Positions 9,706 to 19,919 are shown, numbered from the stretch's first letter. The stretch: DNA of 64,000 bases from Bacteroidota bacterium (GCA_026709065.1 JAPOTS010000043.1:1-64000); one strand, 5' to 3'. Program-made: numbers and translations. Notes: generated from the sequence alone by a model not told the origin.

Positions 9706-12069
9706 ATGTGGGCAGAAAATTGGGTTAAATGCGGATTGCTACTCATTCTACTATTGCCCACTCAAATAGCCATGGTTGTTGCTCAGTCTGCTACGTTCAG
9801 TGGTTATTTAGAGGACACATCAAGCGGGGAGAGAATTATTGGCGCGAACATTTATATACCTACACTTGAACTAGGTACAACTACAAATCAATTTGGCTTT
9901 TTTAGTCTCACGATTCGTCTAGACTCTCTAAGCCTTTTAATCTCCCATGTTGGATATGAATCTAAGTGGTATCATCTTGACCTGCGTCAAGATACAACTT
10001 TGATTTTAGATCTAAATCCCAGAGTCATTAGGATGAATGATGTGGAGGTCGTTGCTAACATAGAAAGCGATCTCGGTGATGTGCAGATGAGTCAACATGA
10101 GTTAACCATAGAGGACATTGAAACTCTCCCAGTGATTCTTGGGGAAATTGATATCCAAAAAACACTTCAATTATTGCCAAGTGTTCAATCTGGAGTTGAA
10201 GGGAGTAGTGGTCTCTATGTGCGAGGAGGGCGGGCTGATCAGAATCTCATTCTTCTCGATGGTCTTCCTCTGTATAATCCAAATCATTTATTTGGATTTT
10301 TCAGTGTATTCAATGCCTCAGCCATCAAGCAAGTTACATTTATCAAAGGCGGTTTCCCTGCCCGTTACGGAGGGAGGCTTTCATCGGTGCTAAATTATAC
10401 AATGAAAGAAGGAAACTTGAAGGAGTTCAGTGGAGAGGGAGCGATAGGAATTATTTCCTCACGTTTGATGTTTGAAGGGCCAATTGTCAGAGACCAGTCT
10501 TCTTTTATAGTCGCAGCACGACGCACATATATTGACCAGTTGGTTCGCCCTTTTCAGCGTAATCTGACTCGTTATGGTGCTGCTTTTTACGATTTGAATT
10601 TTAAGGTAAATTACATCCCCTCTGATAAGGATCGCATTTATTTCAGCGCTTATATTGGAGGTGACAATTTCAAGTATGACAAAAGGTACGTTCCACCTAA
10701 TACAGGGGTTAATGATCAATTAAAATTTGATTTGGGTTGGGGGAATCGGTTAGCCTCTCTAAGATGGAATCGAATAGCCTCTCTAAGATGGAATCGAATG
10801 TTGGGAGATCAATTATTTATCAATACATTGATGGGCGTGATGAAATACAAATTTTCATCACGAACGGTTTCCTTTGAGGATGCTGACGATACCACGACAG
10901 AATATGAAGGTCTATGGTATTCTCAAATTATTGATTGGACTGCAAAAATTGATTTTGAGTTTATCCCCAACCCCAAGCACTATATTCGTTTTGGAGCAGA
11001 GGGGATATTGCATCGCTTCGGTCCTGGTACAACTCAAAGAATTTTAGAAGAGACAGGTAGACCCCCCGTAAATATTCTTGAGACTCCTTCAGGGGAGATT
11101 AATTCCCGGCAGATTGCTTTGTATGTTGAAGATGTCATGCAATTACATTCTGCGATTAAATTATCAGCGGGGCTCCGTTTTTCAAGATATGTCGCTCAGG
11201 GTTCACGTTTACAGTCCCTTGAACCTCGTTTGGGAATTAATCTTAAAGTTTCTGAAACGAGCGCGATCAAGGCCTCTTATGCAAGGTCAAAGCAGTATAT
11301 CCATTTATTGACGGGTGGCGGTACAACGTTTCCAACTGATTTATGGGTTCCTGCAATGGATGGGATCCCCCCTCAGGTTGGATATCAGGTAGGGTTGGGA
11401 TTTCTTAATAGTTTTCGCCAAGGGTCTTATCTGTTAACGGTTGAGAGTTATATAAAGCGAATGACTGGCCACCTTGAATATAAGACTGGGGGCGATCACT
11501 ATCGGTCTGCGTTTTTGAACTGGCCAGAGTTAATTGAAATTGGCGAAGGTGCATCTCGTGGAATAGAATTTTTTCTTCAAATGAAACGGGGATACCTCAC
11601 TGGATGGGTTGGGTATACCCTGTCAAAAAGTGACAGACAATTTGAAACGCTTAATAGAGGTCATTCTTTTCCCGATGGATATGATCGACGTCATGATATT
11701 TCAGCTACCGTTCAGTACCAACTCTCCGAGACGAGACACTTATCATTTGTATGGGTATATGGAAGTGGTTATCCTGTTTGGGTTCCTGTAGGCCGATACA
11801 TCAGTGGAGTTAAAAACCTGTTGGATACTGGTCCAATTAATTCTGCCCGTGCGCCTGATTACCACCGTCTAGATATTAGTATTCATTTCAAGAGGGAAAC
11901 ATCTTGGGGAGAGAGGGTGCTTACTGTTGGTGTGTACAATGCTTACAATCGAAAAAATCCAATGTATATATACCCCATAGAAGATCCATCTGCCAGATTT
12001 CTGATTTCCTATCGGCAGCTGAGTTTTTTGCAACTGATCCCTGCCATATCATGGCAATTGAAATATTAA
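9706..12069 (+). CDS. TonB-dependent outer-membrane receptor with carboxypeptidase-like N-domain
   Basis: Energy-coupled import channel of 787 aa from the ATG at 9706, which places a normal signal peptide (WAENWVKCGLLLILLLP to VVAQ) at the N-terminus. The open frame extends 17 codons further up to a TTG at 9655, but that puts the signal peptide inside the protein. After it come a CarboxypepD_reg-like repeat (about 30-110, GANIYIP, TTNQFGFF), a plug domain (GVEGSSGLYVRGG, DQNLILLDGLPLYNP, INGGFPARYGGRLSS-type segment) and a barrel ending in SWQLKY. A 24-base tandem duplication lies within the barrel. The next gene is a DUF4249 lipoprotein, a standard partner of such receptors in Bacteroidota. 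The ligand is unknown. Confidence 0.9.
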   Translation: MWAENWVKCGLLLILLLPTQIAMVVAQSATFSGYLEDTSSGERIIGANIYIPTLELGTTTNQFGFFSLTIRLDSLSLLISHVGYESKWYHLDLRQDTTLILDLNPRVIRMNDVEVVANIESDLGDVQMSQHELTIEDIETLPVILGEIDIQKTLQLLPSVQSGVEGSSGLYVRGGRADQNLILLDGLPLYNPNHLFGFFSVFNASAIKQVTFIKGGFPARYGGRLSSVLNYTMKEGNLKEFSGEGAIGIISSRLMFEGPIVRDQSSFIVAARRTYIDQLVRPFQRNLTRYGAAFYDLNFKVNYIPSDKDRIYFSAYIGGDNFKYDKRYVPPNTGVNDQLKFDLGWGNRLASLRWNRIASLRWNRMLGDQLFINTLMGVMKYKFSSRTVSFEDADDTTTEYEGLWYSQIIDWTAKIDFEFIPNPKHYIRFGAEGILHRFGPGTTQRILEETGRPPVNILETPSGEINSRQIALYVEDVMQLHSAIKLSAGLRFSRYVAQGSRLQSLEPRLGINLKVSETSAIKASYARSKQYIHLLTGGGTTFPTDLWVPAMDGIPPQVGYQVGLGFLNSFRQGSYLLTVESYIKRMTGHLEYKTGGDHYRSAFLNWPELIEIGEGASRGIEFFLQMKRGYLTGWVGYTLSKSDRQFETLNRGHSFPDGYDRRHDISATVQYQLSETRHLSFVWVYGSGYPVWVPVGRYISGVKNLLDTGPINSARAPDYHRLDISIHFKRETSWGERVLTVGVYNAYNRKNPMYIYPIEDPSARFLISYRQLSFLQLIPAISWQLKY
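10751..10798 (+). repeat. Perfect 24-base tandem duplication inside the receptor gene
   Basis: The unit starting TAGCCTCTCTAAGATGG occupies 10751-10774 and recurs without change at 10775-10798. It keeps the frame and doubles eight residues (LASLRWNR then IASLRWNR). The lack of any difference between the copies points to a recent slippage event or an assembly artefact. Confidence 0.95.
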
Positions 12070-12070
12070 A

Positions 12071-13087
12071 ATGCCTGTGAGGATTCGGATTTTATTAATT
12101 GCTTTATTAATTGGATGTGAGACAATTGTCGACGTAGAAATCCCAGGAGGTTACGAATCCAAGCTTATAGTCACATCGCATTTTTCCTCGGATAGCTTGT
12201 GGACTATTGAAGTGAGCAAGAGCATCCCACTCCGAGATGATGCAACTCCAAGTGATTTAAAGCTCTCAGATGCTCAAATTATCATCAGTGGAGAGGGCTC
12301 TTTTCGTGATTCTCTGCATCAAATTGATCTTGGATTGTATCAAACGAATCTGAATCATTACCCAGTTAAAGGTGTGACTTACAAGGTTGATGTAACTGTG
12401 GATGGGTTTCCAAGTGCAAGTGCAACTTCTCGAGTTCCCAGCTTAGCAAGCGAGCTTCTCAGCGTGGATCGCATTCAGACAGAAGGTGCATCAGAACCAG
12501 AGCGATACACACTTCGTGTCAGATTAGTTGATCTGCCAGAAAATAATTACTACAAACTCAATGTATATCAGGCAGTCCCTATCTGTAGGGATAGCACTGG
12601 AGGACTAGCCTTTGAAGACAACCCTAACTACTCACTTGCTTACGATTTTCTCACCTTTGAGAGTAAAGCGCCATCATTTCATGAGTATATTGAGGCGGTG
12701 GATGATCCTACGATTCCTGACATAGAAGATGAATTTATAACTGCTTACTTTTCAGATGAACTCTTTGAGTCCACAACAAGAGATTTTGAGATCATATTTG
12801 AGCCAATGACTCTCAAATCAGTCAACCCTTATTTTATGCTAAAGTTGACAGCATTCAGCGATGAGTCATTTGCGTACGAAAGATCGGTTGAATTGCATGA
12901 GCTATTCCTTGAAATCCCGAACCTACTTCAAACCAGCAACCGATTAACAGTCTATACTAACATAGAGAATGGGCTGGGTATATTTGCAGGTTCTACAAGC
13001 GATAAGTACTGGTTTGATGCCAATGGCAATACATGGATGGAAGATATCCGAGGCATCGGTCAGGGAGAAATTCAACCTTGCTTATGA
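12071..13087 (+). CDS. DUF4249-family outer-membrane lipoprotein
   Basis: A 338-aa lipoprotein with a short signal and lipobox (LLIGC, Cys16). The opening CETIVDVEIPGGYESKLIVTS, with SLWTIEVSKSIPLRDD soon after, is typical of DUF4249 proteins, which accompany TonB-dependent receptors in Bacteroidota and are thought to cap or assist them on the outer membrane. The start lies one base after the receptor stop, so the two are surely one transcript. The second half has conserved-looking aromatic positions but no catalytic motif that I recognise. Confidence 0.85.
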   Translation: MPVRIRILLIALLIGCETIVDVEIPGGYESKLIVTSHFSSDSLWTIEVSKSIPLRDDATPSDLKLSDAQIIISGEGSFRDSLHQIDLGLYQTNLNHYPVKGVTYKVDVTVDGFPSASATSRVPSLASELLSVDRIQTEGASEPERYTLRVRLVDLPENNYYKLNVYQAVPICRDSTGGLAFEDNPNYSLAYDFLTFESKAPSFHEYIEAVDDPTIPDIEDEFITAYFSDELFESTTRDFEIIFEPMTLKSVNPYFMLKLTAFSDESFAYERSVELHELFLEIPNLLQTSNRLTVYTNIENGLGIFAGSTSDKYWFDANGNTWMEDIRGIGQGEIQPCL

Positions 13088-13762
13088 GTGTAAATTTGAA
13101 TATAAGGTGAGTATTTCATCAGATCTACTGAATTTTACTCGTGGAATTTCACAACGAATGGCAGATGATGTATCGCGATTTATTCAATTTTCACAAATAC
13201 CATAGCTATGCCTGCAGGAAAGGTTTCGGTGAGTATACAGTAATTCCCAATAAGATAATAGTACTCATAAAGTAGGGGTTTTGCTCTCCAATCACAAAGA
13301 AAAATCACCAGTTTAACATTCTTTTGAAACAACTCTTAGGAGTTAGTGGAATGGCTATTATTATCTTCTTTTCTCAATCATGATGTATGAATGATTGATC
13401 TTTGTTTGCAGGCACTTCGGGATATTTGATCTCCAATTTACGATTCCCATGATCATGTTTAGTTTCTTGTGTGAATTTTAGTTCTGGCATTTATGAAAAA
13501 TGTGAGTTAATGATTCGCTAAAAAAGTTGAGCCTTCACGGGTAATCCATGAATTAGTTTAAAGCATCGAAGTAAACGTTACAGGTCTTCTGTCGTTATAT
13601 TTTCTTATGATGGTATTTAACATTCACATATCACCAGCATAGTTGATCTGCCTGTCTTAATGAACATAAACCATAGGGCGTGTTCTTGGTCAATTTAAAA
13701 TTATAGAAGTCCAATAGATAATCCTGAGAGTCAAATTTAGCTGTTTTGATCAGAATTACTCC
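13088..13762. other. Gene-free stretch, 675 bases
   Basis: AT-rich DNA with no credible coding frame, RNA gene or strong hairpin that I could see. It separates the receptor operon from the ATPase-nuclease pair, so the promoter of that pair should lie in its right part. Confidence 0.6.
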
Positions 13763-15154
13763 ATGAAAATACTTATTGAAAATTTAGGTGTACTGAGAAA
13801 GGCACAGTTTGAACTGAGTGATTTGACCATCATTTGTGGTCATAATAATACGGGTAAGACCTATGCTACATATGCAGTGTTTGGCTTCCTATCAAATTGG
13901 CATAGATTAATGAGAGCAGAAGTATCCGATACAGAAATTTCACAGCTTATCAGTGATGGCGTAATTCGGATTGATATCACAAGCTATATAATGAATTCAC
14001 AAAATATTCTATCTGAAGGATGCCGCAGATATTCTGAGCAATTGCATACGATTTTTGCCTCGAGTTCAAAATCCTTTACCAATACTAATTTTCAGGTAGA
14101 ATTAGAATCTGATTTGAGTTCTGCTTTCGCAGCATCATTTGAGCGAAAATTAAGATCTCAACAGAGTGAATTACTCATGTTGAGCAAATCGGAGGGGAGT
14201 GATGTTCTTGAGGTATCTCTTTCCACAGAAGGAGAAAAAATTAAATTACCGTCTAGCATCATTGAGGATGTAATTTCTGAAGCCATTATTGAGATAATTT
14301 TTGGAAATTATTTCCCATCTCCATTTATTGCTAGTGCAGAGCGCACTGGTGTTTCAATATTTATCAAAGAATTAGACTTTGCCAGAAATCGCTTAGTTCA
14401 TGAAATTGGTAGAGCCGAAAAAGAAATAGATAATCAAGATATGTTTTTGGATTCATACAGTGACTATGCTTTACCAGTAAGGGCAAATCTAGACTTTACT
14501 CGCAGATTGGGAGAGATAGCCAAAGAAGAGAGTTTCATAGCTCAAAAGCATCCTCATATTCTTGATAAATTCGCTGATATTATTGGTGGTGAATTTCTTT
14601 CTGGAACCAATAAATCTATTTATTTTAAGCCCAGAGATAATGGAATAACGTTAACTATGGGGGAAAGCTCTGGGGTAGTTAGGTCAATGCTTGATGTCGG
14701 GTTTTATCTCCGTCATATTGCAAAGCCAGGAGATTTGCTCATGGTTGATGAACCTGAATTGAGTCTTCATCCTGAAAATCAATGTAAAGTGGCACGTCTG
14801 TTTGCATGGTTGGTCAATCTTGGAATTCAAGTATTTATAACCACACACAGTGACTATATCATTAGGGAATTCAACACACTGATCATGCTTTATCAGGAGG
14901 AACCCTTTCTTAAACAAATTGCTACAAGGGAGGGCTATTCTTGTGAAGAATTAATTGATAAGAAGCTTGTCAAAGCCTATGTTGCTGAACGAGATAAGAG
15001 GCAACCTAAACATCATACAACAAGGAATATTAATCACACACTCATAGCTGCCGACATAAGCTATGAACAAGGAATTGATGCTCGTAGCTTTGATAAGACA
15101 ATAGTCAGGATGAACGAGATTCAGGAAGCCATTCTCTGGAGAGATGGAGAATGA
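13763..15154 (+). CDS. AAA/ABC-type ATPase of an ATPase-nuclease pair
   Basis: A 463-aa P-loop ATPase of the RecF/OLD-like class. Walker A is GHNNTGKT (26-33), close to the N-terminus. A long, probably coiled-coil middle (about 60-290) follows, then a signature-like GESSGVVRS. Walker B is LLMVDEPELSLHP (D329, E330) and the switch histidine is in ITTHSDYI (H362). The C-terminal 90 residues are unique and have no TOPRIM motif that I can see. Its stop overlaps the start of the next gene (ATGA), so the two are translationally coupled. Such ATPases next to a small nuclease-like gene are common in phage-defence pairs. I cannot match this one to a named system, and the function is inferred. Confidence 0.8.
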   Translation: MKILIENLGVLRKAQFELSDLTIICGHNNTGKTYATYAVFGFLSNWHRLMRAEVSDTEISQLISDGVIRIDITSYIMNSQNILSEGCRRYSEQLHTIFASSSKSFTNTNFQVELESDLSSAFAASFERKLRSQQSELLMLSKSEGSDVLEVSLSTEGEKIKLPSSIIEDVISEAIIEIIFGNYFPSPFIASAERTGVSIFIKELDFARNRLVHEIGRAEKEIDNQDMFLDSYSDYALPVRANLDFTRRLGEIAKEESFIAQKHPHILDKFADIIGGEFLSGTNKSIYFKPRDNGITLTMGESSGVVRSMLDVGFYLRHIAKPGDLLMVDEPELSLHPENQCKVARLFAWLVNLGIQVFITTHSDYIIREFNTLIMLYQEEPFLKQIATREGYSCEELIDKKLVKAYVAERDKRQPKHHTTRNINHTLIAADISYEQGIDARSFDKTIVRMNEIQEAILWRDGE

Positions 15155-15726
15155 GTTCTGATTTTTATATTCTACGTAAACTGATCAGTGATGATGGATT
15201 GATCTTTGTCAAGAAGAACGATTATGGGGAGTTTTTTCTTGAATTGAGTGAGCCGGGGATCGGAGGAACTGGATATAAAATTCAATTACTTAATCCACCT
15301 ACGGATACAATCGCCATCAAATCGGATCTGTTTCCTCCTCCCCGCAGGATCTTTAAAAACACCAAGGGTGAATGTAGGAGAGCAGATTTTGTGATCCTTT
15401 CAATGGATAATAAAACCAACTCGATGGTTTATATTGAATTGAAACTCGGTAACTCAGAATCTGAGTCGAAAATCATACAACAGCTTCAAGGATCCAAATG
15501 TTTTATGGACTACTGTCGTGCAATCGGTCAAACCTTTTGGAAGGATCCGAAATTTCTTGAGAAAAATAATTACAAAGAGCGTTTCGTTACCGTAAAAAAT
15601 ATTGGTGCAAATAAAAAAACCTTAAAACATAGGCGAAAACCTGTTTTGCATGACACCCCTGAAAATATGCTCAAAATAAGTACTCCACCAAGTCAACGCC
15701 TACAGTTTAAAGAGTTATTGGCCTAG
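15151..15726 (+). CDS. PD-(D/E)XK-like nuclease partner, 191 aa
   Basis: A small soluble protein coupled to the ATPase by a four-base overlap. The segment RRADFVIL (D79), then 16 residues, then YIELKLG (E96, K98), followed by a basic-polar helix containing KIIQQLQGS, fits a PD-(D/E)XK nuclease core. There is no other recognisable domain. I infer that it is the effector or DNA-processing half of the pair, with the ATPase acting as sensor or motor. The fold call rests on motif spacing alone. A structural partner without catalysis remains possible. Confidence 0.65.
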   Translation: MSSDFYILRKLISDDGLIFVKKNDYGEFFLELSEPGIGGTGYKIQLLNPPTDTIAIKSDLFPPPRRIFKNTKGECRRADFVILSMDNKTNSMVYIELKLGNSESESKIIQQLQGSKCFMDYCRAIGQTFWKDPKFLEKNNYKERFVTVKNIGANKKTLKHRRKPVLHDTPENMLKISTPPSQRLQFKELLA

Positions 15727-15966
15727 TAAGTAATTGGTTTGAAATCATTAGCTGTGAAGCAAATTTTCAAGAGAAAGCGGTTTAATCAAGATTGAGAATC
15801 ATTAGCATGCTCCATACAACTCCTTTTTGGAGATCGTATGATTGAAGAACCTTAGAAAGTAGCCTCTCATTTATGTAACATTCTGAGGTCACAATCAAAA
15901 ATCCAGACATTAATGGATATGACTCATGAATTTTAATTTGAAATATATTTTTCTATACATTTAGGA

Positions 15967-17427
15967 TTAAATCCCTTTGAAAAGCTTCTCCTTCCAAATT
16001 GCGAGACCAAAATAGCAGACCCCACTGACGACGAGTGCTCCAGTGGTATACCACTTATCTCCAAACCATAATCCTATTATGATAAGTACTAATCCTGGGA
16101 GAGAAAGAATTAAAAAATCTCTATAGGGAGCCAGCAACTCGTTCCACGAAACATGCGCTAAACGCAAGATCACAACTAATTGGATCGCACGGATCACGGC
16201 ACCTACAATACCCCCAGCAATCAGCATCTTATCCACACTGCCTGTTAGCCCCCCTAAGGTTAACGCGACTGATAAGCAAACAAGCAGAAGTAATGCCATC
16301 AGAAAATCAAGGCGCTGGCGCTCCTTTACATCATAAACCCGCGTCAAGGGTGAGGCAATTGAGCCCAAGACGATCCATGGAGCAATATAGGCTGCGTAAA
16401 TTCCTGTCTGACGATGAGGCCCACCAAGCCATAATTCAAAAAAATCTGGACCGGCTAACATAACCGCAAGGACGGGAAAGAATCCGACCATTAACAATCG
16501 GCGATGGACAATCGAAGCAATAGGAGCAAGATTCCCCTCAATCTGAGCCTCGGCTGCACTCACAAAAAAGGGATGGGCCACAGAGCGAGCTATAAATGAC
16601 ATTGGAATTCCAATGGCCGCAAACGCAATTCCGTAAAACCCTAAGGATTCCTCTGCAACTGCAGTTGCAAAAAAAAATGGAATCAATAGGACAACCAAGT
16701 GACCCATGAAGGCGCCAATCATTGATGACGGAGTTGAGAATATCGCGAACCGCCGATAACGGACCGCGGCATCCAAAATTCGCCGCCAACTAAATGCTGC
16801 GCGAATTACTGAACCACTGCGCCTTAAAGCGATCCAAATAAATATGCAACTTGAAACGAAATTCCCGAAAATAAATCCCCCAATATGCCCAGCTTCATTA
16901 GCATTGATAGGGGGCACACCTGCACTAATTCGACCAGTGACCATGGATGCTGTAAGACTGACATGCCCTGCAGTGATATGCCGGAATGCACGCTTTCGTA
17001 CAAGCCAAAATTCAGCAATCTTTCCAGATCGCATACATAAAAGAGTCAGCGGAAGAAGAGGCAAATAAGGAGCGATAGCCGGAAAATCAAGGAACGCAGC
17101 GATCTCACGGTTCCAGATCATCAGAATACTTAACAGCGTAATACTCAATCCCATCACAACAGTAGATAACCAGATAAGTACCGCCGCATCCTTATCTTCC
17201 TTTGGAAGCATTAATGCATCCTCGTACCTTAGGGAAACAACTGATCCAACAAGACCAATCAAAGTGACAAAGTATTTACCAATTCCTAATTCAGAGGGCA
17301 GATACAGTCGAGTGATGACACCCAAAGCCAGATATCCAATGATCATGACGAGACCCGCACCAGAGAGTAAAGTCAACGTCGGACCTCGGAGTCCTTCTGT
17401 AGAAAATAATCTGTTGATCCAACTCAT
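15967..17427 (-). CDS. Polysaccharide/lipid flippase of the Wzx/MOP type
   Basis: A membrane protein of 486 aa with about 12-14 hydrophobic helices and no signal cleavage site. The opening GPTLTLLSGAGLVMIIGYLALG, the LPSELGIGKYF segment soon after, and the helix pattern match oligosaccharide translocases of the MATE/MOP superfamily, which flip lipid-linked sugars across the inner membrane. Its start overlaps the preceding membrane-protein gene by four bases, making it the last gene of the run that begins with hslV. Together with the acyltransferase-like and membrane proteins it suggests a small surface-polysaccharide module. The substrate cannot be read from the sequence. Confidence 0.8.
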   Translation of the reverse strand: MSWINRLFSTEGLRGPTLTLLSGAGLVMIIGYLALGVITRLYLPSELGIGKYFVTLIGLVGSVVSLRYEDALMLPKEDKDAAVLIWLSTVVMGLSITLLSILMIWNREIAAFLDFPAIAPYLPLLPLTLLCMRSGKIAEFWLVRKRAFRHITAGHVSLTASMVTGRISAGVPPINANEAGHIGGFIFGNFVSSCIFIWIALRRSGSVIRAAFSWRRILDAAVRYRRFAIFSTPSSMIGAFMGHLVVLLIPFFFATAVAEESLGFYGIAFAAIGIPMSFIARSVAHPFFVSAAEAQIEGNLAPIASIVHRRLLMVGFFPVLAVMLAGPDFFELWLGGPHRQTGIYAAYIAPWIVLGSIASPLTRVYDVKERQRLDFLMALLLLVCLSVALTLGGLTGSVDKMLIAGGIVGAVIRAIQLVVILRLAHVSWNELLAPYRDFLILSLPGLVLIIIGLWFGDKWYTTGALVVSGVCYFGLAIWKEKLFKGI

Positions 17428-19001
17428 GGCTTAGGATTGATCCGCAAAACTGTCCAGGGGCTTACACGATAGATGGTTTCAAAGTCATCAACAGGCGAAG
17501 AATCATGTCTTACAATGTATTCAAATCCATACTTGCTTGAGAGGGTTTGTATCTGTTGGCTTGTAAGAGAAAAATAGGCACTATCTAAATTGGAGATTAT
17601 AGGACCTCCACCGCGGTATGGGGGATCAATCGGGGCCATATCTAATAACCTTGTATACCACTGGGTCATATACGGTTCATGGAATGGAACGGCCTTAAAA
17701 TTCACCACAATTGCTCGCTGTGCCTGAGATCTGAAATGGCCCCACCCAGGAGGAATTGCAAAAATAGAATGAATTGAAGTAGAATCGCGAGCCCATTCAG
17801 CAATCTTTTCCTTAGGTACCGAAGTCTCAGAAGGGCGAATGCCTAAGGCATCAGGTGAAAGTAATGCGAGAGTCCCTACAATTACGAGTGTAAACCCTAA
17901 TACATAATTGCTATGTGCAATAAAGGCATTAACTAGGCGGCGATGAAATTGAAGAATCAACTTCGCTATAGCATTAGACACACAGATCACACAAAAGACC
18001 TTGACTAATACGGTGAGTTTGAAGAGTTGCAACTTAGTGATAAAATCACTCTCCCAAACCTCTGCACCTAAGAATGCTAACACACAAAATATCGTAATAA
18101 TCATCAGTGCGCGCAGAACTAACTTACGATGAGCATTATCAAGAAGTCGAATAGTCGCAAGTCCAAATCCAACTAGACATGCAAACCTAATGACTGACTG
18201 CAAATCAAAAGAAGTCGGAATATAGTGGTGAGGAGCCCTGAATTCAAATAATATATAAAAATATGACAAAAGGCTTTCTTGACTCGGTTGCATCAATTGA
18301 TACCAGATCAGTGGGCCTAAAGCAGGCAGAGCAAATATCACAAACAAACCTAAAAATGTGTAAAGCCGCTTGGAAAACAATCCGTCCTTCCACACGAGCA
18401 CCAACATGCAGATCATTAGCACCTGAAGCCCCACAAGTGCTTGTATCCAAACACTTATCCCCAAGAACAATGCAGATCGTACGACTTGACCACGCACAAA
18501 GAAAACCAACCCCCATAAACTCAGTGACCATGCAGGAATACTTGGTGTTAGAATCCATGTCACAAGATCATTGCTCCCCAAGGTAAATTTGGGAGTCAAC
18601 AACAACGCAATAATCACACAAAGTGTGGCGGCTAAACGTTCACGAGTGAGTTGCAACCCTAACGAATACAAGGCTTGAGCAGTTGCAACCCAACTTGCGA
18701 CATAAATACAATAAATAGTAACGTAGGAACCAAGTAATTTAGCAGGGAGCCATGTAATGTGCACGAAGAGCGTTCTAGGTCCAAACGTTTCCAATTGGGC
18801 ATTCACAAACCAATCAAATTGAAAAAGGCTAGCATCCAAAAGGTGGAAAAGGTAGGGTAATACTTCGTCTTGATCACTGATTGCATAATCATAGCCGCGC
18901 CAGAAGAGATAGATGGAAAGCGTGAGTAAAGGTAAGTATACTGGTGGACCAATGCTCGATGACATGAGCTGTCTAAACCGCCAACCAGAATGCAACTGCA
19001 T
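17424..19001 (-). CDS. Multi-span membrane protein, DUF6798-like
   Basis: 525 aa with about ten hydrophobic helices (roughly 20-400) and a soluble C-terminal part (about 420-525) containing IPPGWGHFRSQAQRAIVVNFK. That tail reminds me of DUF6798 proteins and of GT-C glycosyltransferase-like proteins, but I am not certain of either. It overlaps the flippase gene by four bases and starts two bases after the acyltransferase-like gene, so all three are one unit. A role in building or polymerising a surface glycan is an inference from these neighbours. Confidence 0.65.
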   Translation of the reverse strand: MQLHSGWRFRQLMSSSIGPPVYLPLLTLSIYLFWRGYDYAISDQDEVLPYLFHLLDASLFQFDWFVNAQLETFGPRTLFVHITWLPAKLLGSYVTIYCIYVASWVATAQALYSLGLQLTRERLAATLCVIIALLLTPKFTLGSNDLVTWILTPSIPAWSLSLWGLVFFVRGQVVRSALFLGISVWIQALVGLQVLMICMLVLVWKDGLFSKRLYTFLGLFVIFALPALGPLIWYQLMQPSQESLLSYFYILFEFRAPHHYIPTSFDLQSVIRFACLVGFGLATIRLLDNAHRKLVLRALMIITIFCVLAFLGAEVWESDFITKLQLFKLTVLVKVFCVICVSNAIAKLILQFHRRLVNAFIAHSNYVLGFTLVIVGTLALLSPDALGIRPSETSVPKEKIAEWARDSTSIHSIFAIPPGWGHFRSQAQRAIVVNFKAVPFHEPYMTQWYTRLLDMAPIDPPYRGGGPIISNLDSAYFSLTSQQIQTLSSKYGFEYIVRHDSSPVDDFETIYRVSPWTVLRINPKP

Positions 19002-19003
19002 AA

Positions 19004-19912
19004 TTAACGCCCAATGTTAAATCGCGAACGCCTCTGCAGATGATAGTATTGAGTCAGCACCGGATTAAAAGAACGCTTAAATTCCGCAATTGAAGGCGTG
19101 TTAGCCCCAACGAAATCAAACACCGATAACTTAGAGGATGCTAATCTCTGTAGCATCTCGCCAATCAAAACTGTCATCGCATCTCCTGGAATGCTTCCTG
19201 CGACCCAGTAATGTGCGGTATGATCGTCATGGAGAATGATCACACCCGCTTCAACAACGCCGTCCCGCTTGGCAACAAAAACACGCGCTGATTCTCCCAT
19301 ATACATACATATGGACTCTAAGGCCTTTGGTGCTGCGGGAAGAGAGCGTCCATGTCGCTCATAACTCATCCTACAGAGGTCAATGACCTCTGAGGCATAA
19401 CTAGGGCTTTCGTTTATGTCGTACTTGTCTCGATTGGATCGCCAAGTTCTTCGGGCAGTAGATGACCAATTTTCAATTTTACTGGGCAGATGTATGAGAT
19501 ACGTAAATAGGGGCCTCACATTCCAATTACGCCATTGAGCAGTACGCGGATCATCTATTGTAAATAGCAAATCTGCTCTGTTACTGGTCCGTTCAACACA
19601 TTCTAGTAGTTGATCTATAGGGCTTTTTTGCCTATGGATTAGATGGGTTTGTGGTTGGTGGAGTAGAAGAAGTGCAGAATACTGTGTACAAGGGGGCACG
19701 ACAATGCGCTGTAACAATCCTGCAGCTTTTACATGAGCAAGGAGGGCTGCCTGATCATTGGCAAACCAAAATTTCGGTTTCAAGCCAAAGGCAGAAGCCG
19801 TCGCCTTTGCATAGCTCAAAGATGCAAAAATCCCTCCCGTTTGCTCCCAAAGTGACTGATAACGCGCACACGCTCCAGTGTCTTCCAAATTGTATGCGAA
19901 GGTGATCGCCAA
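19004..19912 (-). CDS. FemAB/BioF2-like GNAT acyltransferase
   Basis: 302 aa, soluble. The second half carries a GNAT-like core: STARRTWRSNRDK, then RVFVAKRDGVVEAGVIIL, then AHYWVAGSIPGDAMTVLIGEMLQ, then FDFVGANTPSIAEFKRSFNP. This is the pattern of FemAB-type or GNAT-fold transferases often found in exopolysaccharide clusters, where they N-acylate sugars or peptides. It lies seven bases after hslU and two before the next membrane protein. The acyl donor and acceptor are unknown. Confidence 0.7.
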   Translation of the reverse strand: MAITFAYNLEDTGACARYQSLWEQTGGIFASLSYAKATASAFGLKPKFWFANDQAALLAHVKAAGLLQRIVVPPCTQYSALLLLHQPQTHLIHRQKSPIDQLLECVERTSNRADLLFTIDDPRTAQWRNWNVRPLFTYLIHLPSKIENWSSTARRTWRSNRDKYDINESPSYASEVIDLCRMSYERHGRSLPAAPKALESICMYMGESARVFVAKRDGVVEAGVIILHDDHTAHYWVAGSIPGDAMTVLIGEMLQRLASSKLSVFDFVGANTPSIAEFKRSFNPVLTQYYHLQRRSRFNIGR

Positions 19913-19919
19913 AGCACGG

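Noticed and set aside
13763-15726. Calling the ATPase pair PARIS or RloAB
   Set aside because: The second gene shows PD-(D/E)XK-like spacing and no TOPRIM or DUF4435 text, so a named label would be a guess.
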